Source: UBA10449 sp005883585
GTDB taxonomy: Bacteria > Chloroflexota > Dormibacteria > Dormibacterales > Dormibacteraceae
Direction: 5' to 3'
DNA: 12,163 nt
NCBI GenBank assembly: GCA_005883585.1
Contig: VBFD01000059.1
Location: 1-12,163 of the forward strand
In this document: positions 6,881 to 12,163 of the stretch, in pieces
Position numbering within the stretch: position 1 is the stretch's first letter
Layout of the letters: each line of letters begins with the position of its first letter
Notes under the pieces: generated by a model
Told to the model about the DNA's origin: nothing
What the model saw: the letters and a program-made list of their open reading frames with translations, nothing else
Database searches by the model: none
Made by a program: the position numbers and the translations under genes

Positions 6881-7067
6881 CAAGAGGTCGGGGGGGACTC
6901 TCACTTGGAAACTTACCGGCGGTCGGGGCGGACCGCCGGCACGGAGTTGGGGAAGGGTCCCGCCTCGCCCCTCAGGCGGTGCTTGTAGTCGACAAATGTG
7001 GGATAGGCGTGATCATTGGCGGATCACCTTCCGCAAGTTGGAACGAGACGAGCACTCCAAACTTGCG
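6881..7067 (+). promoter_or_regulatory. Stem-loop-rich leader region before the cysteine peptidase
   Basis: Most of the 308-base gap between tetR and the peptidase lies here. Four inverted repeats occur in sequence: CCGGCGGTC/GACCGCCGG (6916-6939, perfect 9 bp, 6-base loop); CCGCCT/AGGCGG (6960-6979); GTGATC/GATCAC (7009-7027); and CGCAAGTTGGA/TCCAAACTTGCG (7032-7067, 11 pairs with one bulged base). A weaker pair (AGAGGTC/GACTCT) flanks the G run near 6890. The last hairpin ends 18 bases before the peptidase's AAGGAG. The region could be a structured 5' leader, a terminator or attenuator, or plain high-GC sequence. I could not match it to a named riboswitch. Confidence 0.4.
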
Positions 7068-7099
7068 AGGCGGCTGCGCAGAGGTAAGGAGACGAGCAG

Positions 7100-7870
7100 A
7101 TGACAGAGCCGAGGAAGATCGCCCATTACGGCTGGATCCCCGACCTGCCCGACGAGCGCGACCACATCTATGCGGCGCCACCGCCGATTCTCAGCGCCCT
7201 GCCGGCATCGATGGACCTGCGCCCGCAGTGCCCCGGCGTCTACGACCAGGGCATGCTCGGCAGCTGCACGGCGAACGCCATCGGCGGCGCCATCGAGTTC
7301 GACCGGCTGAAGCAGAGGCTGACCGACTTCGTGCCGTCGCGCCTGTTCATCTACTACAACGAACGCGTCATAGAAGGCACGGTCACCTCAGACAGCGGCG
7401 CGCAGATCCGCGATGGGATCAAGACCGTGGCCAGCCAGGGCGTGTGCCCCGAGCCCGAATGGCCGTACGACGTAACCAAGTTCACGCAGAAGCCGCCCGC
7501 CAAGGCATATGCAGATGCCGCGGGCGACCGCGCCGTTTCGTACCAGAGCCTCGTCCAGGATGTGAACCAGATGAAAGGCTGCCTGGCGTCGGGCTATCCA
7601 TTCGTGTTCGGGTTCACCGTCTACGAGAGCTTCGAAGGCTCGACCGTGGCGCGCACCGGGCACGCGCCGATGCCGGCTCCGAGCGAGCGGGCGATCGGCG
7701 GCCATGCGGTGATGGCAGTCGGCTACGAGGACGCGAATCAATGGTTCCTGGTGCGAAACTCGTGGGGCGCCGCGTGGGGAATGGCGGGCTATTTCACGAT
7801 GCCGTATGCGTACCTCATCCAGTCGGGCTTGTCTTCGGACTTCTGGACGATTCGCATCGTCGGTCCGTGA
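7100..7870 (+). CDS. Papain-like (C1A-fold) cysteine peptidase
   Basis: A 256-residue protein with the complete papain active site in the usual order: Gln50 (oxyanion) and Cys56 in DQGMLGSCTANA, His202 in GGHAVMAVGYED, and Asn220 in VRNSWGAAWGMAGYF. The N-terminal stretch GWIPDLPDERDHIYA followed by LPASMDLRPQCPGVYDQG matches bacterial C1 peptidases that lack a long inhibitory propeptide; only about 38 residues precede the mature-like domain. There is no signal peptide or membrane helix, so a cytoplasmic site or release by lysis is likely. ATG 7100 follows AAGGAG at 8 bases. The physiological substrate is unknown. The 5' region is unusually rich in hairpins. The next gene starts 41 bases downstream and may be co-transcribed or have its own promoter. 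Confidence 0.93.
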   Translation: MTEPRKIAHYGWIPDLPDERDHIYAAPPPILSALPASMDLRPQCPGVYDQGMLGSCTANAIGGAIEFDRLKQRLTDFVPSRLFIYYNERVIEGTVTSDSGAQIRDGIKTVASQGVCPEPEWPYDVTKFTQKPPAKAYADAAGDRAVSYQSLVQDVNQMKGCLASGYPFVFGFTVYESFEGSTVARTGHAPMPAPSERAIGGHAVMAVGYEDANQWFLVRNSWGAAWGMAGYFTMPYAYLIQSGLSSDFWTIRIVGP

Positions 7871-7896
7871 CCGGCAAGCGACGCGGAGCCCGCGCG

Positions 7897-7902
7897 TAGA
7901 CT
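7897..7902 (+). promoter_or_regulatory. Candidate -10 box for the 7912 membrane-protein gene
   Basis: TAGACT (TAnnnT type) lies 9 bases before ATG 7912, which has no Shine-Dalgarno. This allows a leaderless or near-leaderless transcript, as suggested for ppdK. There is no clear -35. The short motif could be chance. Confidence 0.3.
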
Positions 7903-7911
7903 CGCATCTTC

Positions 7912-8409
7912 ATGGCGAACCTCGGAGGTTGGGGTGGCATTGCGGTGCTCACGCTCATGGGTGTGCTGGTGGGATTCGCCGGACGGTTCTGGCGTCCGAT
8001 ACGCATAATTCTGGTGGGGCTCGCGCCGCTGGCTTCAGCGGGGATCATCGTCTTTTTTCTGTTCGAAGGATCGGCCAGTCGATGCGACGGGTCGGGTGCG
8101 ACATTTCATTGCTGGGAGCTGTCCTATTTCGTGGTCCTGCTGGGGAATGGATTCGCGGTCACCGGAATAGGGCTGGTCACTATCCTCTCGTTCGCGCCCA
8201 TCGTGTCCGCCTGGCTTGGGCGGCGGTCACCCTCGGTGACAGCGGCGTACATCATGCCCGTGCTGATCCTGATGTTTTTTGTTTTCGTCACACCCTGGCT
8301 GTATGTGTGGCCCGCGGTCCTTGCCGCCGCGATCGCCGGCCCACCCTCTCGCCGGACCTCTCTAACTTTCAGTAGCTCTACTGACGACTCGCCAGCCTCC
8401 CCGGCCTAG
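7912..8409 (+). CDS. Unrecognised polytopic membrane protein
   Basis: I do not recognise the family. The 165 residues contain hydrophobic segments at about 8-23, 31-51, 70-98 and 110-143; the last is long enough for two helices, so there are four or five membrane passes. A short loop between the second and third segments (EGSASRCDGSGATFHCWE) has Cys58 and Cys67, which could form a disulfide if the loop faces outward. The tail after residue 144 is Ser/Thr/Pro-rich and hydrophilic. Codon use and GC match the neighbours. ATG 7912 is the first start after the peptidase stop and lacks a Shine-Dalgarno. The gene is read in the same direction as the flanking peptidase and secreted protein. No function is assigned. 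Confidence 0.72.
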   Translation: MANLGGWGGIAVLTLMGVLVGFAGRFWRPIRIILVGLAPLASAGIIVFFLFEGSASRCDGSGATFHCWELSYFVVLLGNGFAVTGIGLVTILSFAPIVSAWLGRRSPSVTAAYIMPVLILMFFVFVTPWLYVWPAVLAAAIAGPPSRRTSLTFSSSTDDSPASPA

Positions 8410-8449
8410 GTTTTACCTGCGACCGGATCAAACGTGGAGGCATCCCCAA

Positions 8450-9061
8450 ATGACGCGAGCACAGAGGTTGACAGTCACGGTGATCGGCGCGCTGATCGTC
8501 TGCGCGATCACAAGCAGCGCGGCGTTCGCGGCGGGCTTTCTCGGCCCTGGCCATACGTCGAGCGACTTCGCCGACGCGAACGCTTTCTGGAATCCTGACC
8601 CGAACAGCTCCACGTTCGTTGAGCTGAGCGTCAGCCGCAACGACTTCGTCTTCAGGCCGACCCGAAAGTCGGGTGGAACGTCGGTGATGCAGCACGCGAC
8701 ACTTCTGTTCATCACCATCGAAGGATCGACAGTCTCTGGCTCCGACTGCTTCCTCATCCCCGACTCCGATTTCGTCGTTGGAAGTGGCGTCCAGAGCGCC
8801 AGCCTCCACGCAACCATCCTCTCAGCCGCCGACCGATGCCCCGGCCCACCCCAGTCGCTGACGGACATTGCCGCCGGCAAGCCGGGTGGAGGACCGCCCC
8901 CTGTTATCAACGCCACGTCAGCTCGGGGTACCGCCACCAGTTCCATCAGCATGCCGGGTATCACGGTGACGTCATCGCCAACTGACCAAGCGAGCGTGGA
9001 CCAAGGGCGCACAGTCTCAGACATCCAGGGCGTCCCGTCTCCACTGTGCTTCGGGTTCTGA
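8450..9061 (+). CDS. Unrecognised secreted protein with signal peptide
   Basis: 203 residues. The N-terminus has positive residues (MTRAQR), a hydrophobic core (about 7-21) and SSAAFA/AG, a good signal peptidase I site after Ala27, so export through Sec is likely. The mature part (about 176 residues) has no membrane anchor, sortase motif or lipobox. It is Ser/Thr-rich, with alternating hydrophobic residues suggesting beta strands (STFVELSVSRNDFVF, ATLLFITIEG). Three cysteines lie at about 100, 130 and 200. A low-complexity GKPGGGPPPV stretch at about 144-152 may be a hinge. I do not recognise the family and assign no function. ATG 8450 follows TGGAGG with 9-base spacing. A perfect hairpin follows the stop at 9061. 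Confidence 0.75.
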   Translation: MTRAQRLTVTVIGALIVCAITSSAAFAAGFLGPGHTSSDFADANAFWNPDPNSSTFVELSVSRNDFVFRPTRKSGGTSVMQHATLLFITIEGSTVSGSDCFLIPDSDFVVGSGVQSASLHATILSAADRCPGPPQSLTDIAAGKPGGGPPPVINATSARGTATSSISMPGITVTSSPTDQASVDQGRTVSDIQGVPSPLCFGF

Positions 9062-9076
9062 TCGGCTGATCGAAGT

Positions 9077-9102
9077 GGCCGGCGCAGTCTTCTGCGCCGG
9101 CC
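9077..9102. terminator. Hairpin between convergent genes, probable bidirectional terminator
   Basis: GGCCGGCGCAG (9077-9087) and CTGCGCCGGCC (9092-9102) form a perfect 11 bp GC-rich stem with the loop TCTT. It sits 15 bases after the plus-strand stop at 9061 and 8 bases after the minus-strand stop at 9111. Neither flank has a strong T tract (CTTCGCGTTC on plus, CACTTCGATC on minus), so it may act as a weak or Rho-assisted terminator or as an mRNA 3' protector. Confidence 0.75.
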
Positions 9103-9110
9103 CTTCGCGT

Positions 9111-11102
9111 TCAGCTACCGAGGTGCTTTTCGAACCAACCAACGATGCGCTCGATCCGGTCGACCCGGCGATCGGGGCGGCCGATCATGAGCATCACGTG
9201 CGACTCATCGGGATACCGGACCATCTCGACCTCGCGGCCGAGTGACCGCAGGATCGTGAACACCATCTCGCTCTGACCAGGTGGACATCGGAGGTCCTGC
9301 TCGGCCTGGAGCAGAAGCAGCGGGGCCTTGTTGAGATGGATCTTGGAATACGGCGATCGCTCGAGGTACTCGGCGAGGTGGTCCCACGGCTGGTCGGCGC
9401 CGACGGCGCCGGCGCCGATCTGGATCCCGAAGTCGGAGCTCGCGTACTGGGCGAGCATGTCGGTAACCGGGTTCTCGCTGACCGCGGCGCTGAATGCGCC
9501 TGGATGGCGGCCGAGAAGCCAGTTGGTCATGAACCCGCCATAGGAGAGGCCCATGACGCCTCGCCGATCGCGGTCGGTGAGTCCTTCGTCGACTGCCCAA
9601 TCGGCGACGCGCAGGACATCGCTGGCATCCTTTCCGCCCCAACTCCCGGCGATGGCGCGGGCATATTCCTGGCCGTAGCCGGTGGAGCCTCTGGGGTTGG
9701 ACCACATCACGTGAAATCCAGCGCCCGCCAGCGCGAAGATCTCGAGCCACGGCGTCGGTCCGTACGAAAGGTTGGGACCGCCGTGGACCGCGACGACCAG
9801 CGGAGCTTTGCCCGTGCCGCCTTCGGCGCGCAGCAGCCAGGCGTCGATGTTGTGCCCATCGGGATGAGGGACCTCGAGGCGCTCCACGCGGCGATGGAAC
9901 GGGCCGAACCATTTGCTGCCGTCGTCGGAGAGCCGGCGGAGCTTGCCGTCGTCGACTGCGTAGACGTCCGCGGGTCCATCGGCCGAAGCGACGACGGCTA
10001 CGCGGCCGCCTCCGGCGGCGATCGCATTGCACACGACGTCTTCTTCGGCCAGCGCTTTCACGCTGCCGTCCGCACCGAATGAATACGGGTGGCTCGACCC
10101 ACGGTGCGCCACCAATCCCGCGACGTGGTGTTGATCGATCCAGCAGAGCTGCGGCATGAACTGTTCGTTGTCTTCGAAGTCGCCGTATGTGGTGTTCCAG
10201 ATGTCGAGGTCGCGCCCGGCGGCGAGCTGGCGGGTGGTTTCGCCGTCCGTGAGGTAGAGGTCGACGTTGCACCAGCCTGGCGATTGGGGCTCGCTGGTGC
10301 CGAGAAAGGCGACCTGGTCGGCCGGCGCCCAGGCAGCGTTGAAGACCGCCCCCGCGAGCGAGGCCATTGGCGTGGGTTCATCCTTGCCTGGTCGGGAAGG
10401 GAGGCTCCAGAGTTGCGGATACTCCAGGAGCGCCGCCTCTTGGCGCAGGTCGGCGATGAATGCGAGGTGCTTTCCATCAGGCGACCAGGAAGCGCCGCCG
10501 ACGTCGTATGCCGGCGCCGTGATGCGCGCCGGCTTGCCGCTTTCCAGGTCGGTGATCCAGACGCTTGTGAACTCGTCGCGGTAGCCGCCGCCATCGATCT
10601 TCCAGGTGTAGTCGCGGATTTGCCGCGCGATCGGGTCGTCAGTCTTGCCGACGAGAAATCGTTTCTCGCCGCTGCCGGCAAGGAGCAGCACCCGCTTGCC
10701 GTCAGGCGACCACTCGGCGCCGCCGGCGCCGTTGGGAAGATCGGTGAGCTGACGCGGCTCGCCACCCTGGAGCGCCATGACCCACACCTGGGGTTTGCCG
10801 GAGCGGTCGGAGGTGAAGAGGAGCGTGCGGCCGTCGGGCGAGAAGCGTGGCCGGGTGTCGTTGCTCTTCGCGGACGTGAGCTGGTCCGGCCGGCCGCCTT
10901 TGAATGGGACTCGCCAGAGGCGACGGGCGTACTTGTTGTCTTCGACGGTGCGGCGGACGTACACGACGGATTCGCCATCGGGTGCGACCGCGAGACCCTG
11001 GATGACGACCTGGTTGAGGAGGTCTTTGGCGCGGAAAGGCCGCGAAGCCGATTTGGCCGCGGCGCCGGACTTCAGATCGGTTTTCTCGATCGTGGTTGCC
11101 AT
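9111..11102 (-). CDS. S9-family serine peptidase (prolyl oligopeptidase / acylaminoacyl-peptidase type)
   Basis: A 663-residue protein in two parts. The first, about residues 25-400, is a WD40-like/TolB-type beta-propeller with repeats such as PRFSPDGRTLLFTSDRSG, AEWSPDGKRVLLLA and ASWSPDGKHLAFIA. The second, about 410-663, is an alpha/beta-hydrolase peptidase domain. The catalytic triad is complete: Ser520 in GLSYGGF, Asp603 in QAEQDLRCP and His635 in DESHVM; VAVHGGPNLSYG provides the oxyanion region. The propeller usually restricts access to short peptides, so a role in cytosolic oligopeptide breakdown is likely, and no signal peptide is present. ATG 11102 is preceded by AGGAGGG at 6 bases; a longer in-frame reading to 11180 overlaps the HNH gene and is rejected. 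It lies 17 bases downstream of the HNH stop, so the two may share a transcript, though a functional link is not implied. It converges on the secreted-protein gene. Confidence 0.95.
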   Translation of the reverse strand: MATTIEKTDLKSGAAAKSASRPFRAKDLLNQVVIQGLAVAPDGESVVYVRRTVEDNKYARRLWRVPFKGGRPDQLTSAKSNDTRPRFSPDGRTLLFTSDRSGKPQVWVMALQGGEPRQLTDLPNGAGGAEWSPDGKRVLLLAGSGEKRFLVGKTDDPIARQIRDYTWKIDGGGYRDEFTSVWITDLESGKPARITAPAYDVGGASWSPDGKHLAFIADLRQEAALLEYPQLWSLPSRPGKDEPTPMASLAGAVFNAAWAPADQVAFLGTSEPQSPGWCNVDLYLTDGETTRQLAAGRDLDIWNTTYGDFEDNEQFMPQLCWIDQHHVAGLVAHRGSSHPYSFGADGSVKALAEEDVVCNAIAAGGGRVAVVASADGPADVYAVDDGKLRRLSDDGSKWFGPFHRRVERLEVPHPDGHNIDAWLLRAEGGTGKAPLVVAVHGGPNLSYGPTPWLEIFALAGAGFHVMWSNPRGSTGYGQEYARAIAGSWGGKDASDVLRVADWAVDEGLTDRDRRGVMGLSYGGFMTNWLLGRHPGAFSAAVSENPVTDMLAQYASSDFGIQIGAGAVGADQPWDHLAEYLERSPYSKIHLNKAPLLLLQAEQDLRCPPGQSEMVFTILRSLGREVEMVRYPDESHVMLMIGRPDRRVDRIERIVGWFEKHLGS

Positions 11103-11119
11103 GGGCCGCCCTCCTATCC

Positions 11120-12163
11120 CTAAGAAGCTAAAGGTGGTGCAACTCCAACCATGTGGCCCGAGTCGTTCCCGAGCCACCACGGCTTGATCGCGATGATCTC
11201 ACCGGGCGCGCCCCACCTCAACTGCCAGCCTAGCTCGTGGACGAATCGATGGTGGCGTCTACACAAGAGACATCCGTTGGAAACCTTGGTCTCACCGCCG
11301 TCCAACCAGTGGATGACGTGATGGCCATCACACCAAGTGGGTGGGCGGTCGCAACCCGGGAATCGGCAGTGCTTGTCACGAGCGGCGAGCGCGCGCAGCA
11401 TCGCCGGCGGGAATGTACGGGTGCAGCGGCCGACGTCGATCGGCTCCGACCTGCCGTCTAGCAGGACCCGGGTCATGGCGCAGTCGCAGGCAATGCGACG
11501 GACCATCTCGGCGTTGATCGGCTGTCCCCAATCGAGCTCACCCGCAGGGGCGCCGGGCTTCTTGGTCAGCGTTTCGATCGAAGCGGTCACCGTCAGATGA
11601 GGCTTTTGGCCGCCGACCTCGGGAAGGGTCCCTGCGTCCAGGCGTTGGCGGCATAGCTCGACGAGAGCATCCGCGCGGCGCTGGCCGCCCGTCGTCTGAT
11701 CGTGGGGTTGAAACGGGTGCTCACAAGCGCCGATTGCCGCGCGCACGATGGCGCCGCCTTCAGCGTCGAGTCTGCCGTCGATCACATAGACACCGTCCAG
11801 CGTCTGGCTGATGTGGAGATACCGGCCGTCGTAGTTCTTGTTGTCGGCCGCCAGCGCACCGTCGGCGTCCTCGCAGTAGCGAATGGTCCTGGTGACGTAG
11901 CTGAGGCGCTTTGGATCGAGGTTGTGCGCTGCGTCGAGTAGCGTCGACTCCTGGCGCGCGACCGGCTCAACGCCGACTTCGGTGACCGAGTGCGCGATCA
12001 CAGCCGCGTGGTGGAACCCGATCTCACCATTCGCCAGGGCTTGGCTTGTGTCAGGCAATGAAGGTAGGTTGCGAGCCACCTCGGCACGCTGCAGAGCCGC
12101 GCCCGGCAATAGCCTGCAGGCCCGACGCAGCCATGAAATGAGGGTCACGAACCCGAACGCCTC
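11120..12163 (-). CDS. DUF222 / HNH endonuclease domain protein (13E12-repeat type, partial at 5' end)
   Basis: The frame is open to the right edge; 347 residues are visible and the start lies outside. Comparison with DUF222 proteins suggests that at least several tens of N-terminal residues are missing. The visible N-terminal part (ISWLRRACRLLPGAALQRAEVARNL ... ALANGEIGFHHAAVIAHSV) is a typical DUF222 helical region. The C-terminal HNH nuclease domain contains CRFPGCDRPPTWCDGHHVIHW, a GG turn, then NGCLLCRRHHRFVHE: paired cysteines for a structural zinc and the catalytic His-His. These proteins are multicopy in actinobacteria and some Chloroflexota. They are often compared with mobile-element or restriction-like nucleases, but their function is mostly untested. 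GTG at 12148 would be a start inside the window, yet the codons before it (EAFGF) continue the family pattern. It lies directly upstream of the S9 peptidase. Confidence 0.9.
   Translation of the reverse strand, partial: EAFGFVTLISWLRRACRLLPGAALQRAEVARNLPSLPDTSQALANGEIGFHHAAVIAHSVTEVGVEPVARQESTLLDAAHNLDPKRLSYVTRTIRYCEDADGALAADNKNYDGRYLHISQTLDGVYVIDGRLDAEGGAIVRAAIGACEHPFQPHDQTTGGQRRADALVELCRQRLDAGTLPEVGGQKPHLTVTASIETLTKKPGAPAGELDWGQPINAEMVRRIACDCAMTRVLLDGRSEPIDVGRCTRTFPPAMLRALAARDKHCRFPGCDRPPTWCDGHHVIHWLDGGETKVSNGCLLCRRHHRFVHELGWQLRWGAPGEIIAIKPWWLGNDSGHMVGVAPPLAS

Noticed and set aside
6881..7099. A known riboswitch (for example c-di-AMP/ydaO or glycine type) before the peptidase
   Set aside because: I looked for remembered conserved core sequences of these classes and could not place them convincingly, so only a generic structured region is reported.
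6769..7899. A 376-residue plus-strand frame covering the tetR upstream region and the peptidase
   Set aside because: It crosses the operator and hairpin region, and over 7100-7870 it is the wrong frame relative to the cysteine peptidase with its complete active site.
9336..11123. Long plus-strand frames opposite the S9 peptidase (9336-10082, 10089-11123)
   Set aside because: They are antisense shadows of a peptidase whose triad and propeller repeats are clear on the minus strand; no Shine-Dalgarno or recognisable domain.
11103..11180. Upstream start for the S9 peptidase at 11180
   Set aside because: It overlaps the HNH gene by 61 bases and lacks a ribosome site; ATG 11102 has AGGAGGG at ideal spacing.
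1..12163. CRISPR array, insertion sequence, tRNA or rRNA genes
   Set aside because: No regularly spaced repeats, transposase motifs with terminal inverted repeats, or tRNA/rRNA-like sequences were seen on either strand.

Overview
The window reads like a GC-rich soil or sediment bacterium assembled from a metagenome: there is a run of Ns at 5656-5692 and both window edges cut genes. The DUF222-HNH nuclease, the small MMPL exporter, the berberine-bridge-like FAD oxidase and two possible leaderless -10 boxes fit an actinobacterial or terrestrial Chloroflexota/Dormibacterota-type lineage. No rRNA or taxonomic marker is present, so this is an inference.

Layout, left to right. Minus strand: an FAD-linked oxidase (1-1296, C-terminus beyond the edge) and pyruvate phosphate dikinase (ppdK, reading 3800 to 1062). 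These two genes run into each other abnormally at about 1284-1293: ppdK loses its last residues and the oxidase loses its first ones. Upstream lie a compact promoter and a strong terminator (3801-3857). Next comes a minus-strand unit in the order TetR regulator (6791-6222), MMPL/RND-type exporter (6195-4183, interrupted by the N gap) and a small GlsB/YeaQ-type membrane protein (4136-3873). The 308-base gap 6792-7099 separates this unit from plus-strand genes. It holds a tandem palindromic operator next to tetR and a series of stem-loops in front of a papain-like peptidase.

Plus strand: papain-like cysteine peptidase (7100-7870), an unrecognised polytopic membrane protein (7912-8409) and an unrecognised secreted protein (8450-9061). 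A perfect hairpin at 9077-9102 separates these from the convergent minus-strand pair of an S9 prolyl-oligopeptidase-family peptidase (11102-9111) and a DUF222-HNH endonuclease (11120 to the right edge).

How the genes work together: the clearest circuit is TetR with its own tandem operator controlling an exporter, with the GlsB-like protein probably co-transcribed and ended by the hairpin at 3829-3857. PPDK belongs to central carbon metabolism (pyruvate/PEP interconversion). The peptidases, the membrane and secreted proteins and the HNH protein show no obvious common pathway. I found no CRISPR array, transposase, tRNA, rRNA or convincing new multi-gene defence or biosynthetic system. The observations most worth checking are the ppdK/oxidase junction, an apparent internal deletion in ppdK, the structured leader before the cysteine peptidase and the tandem TetR operator.
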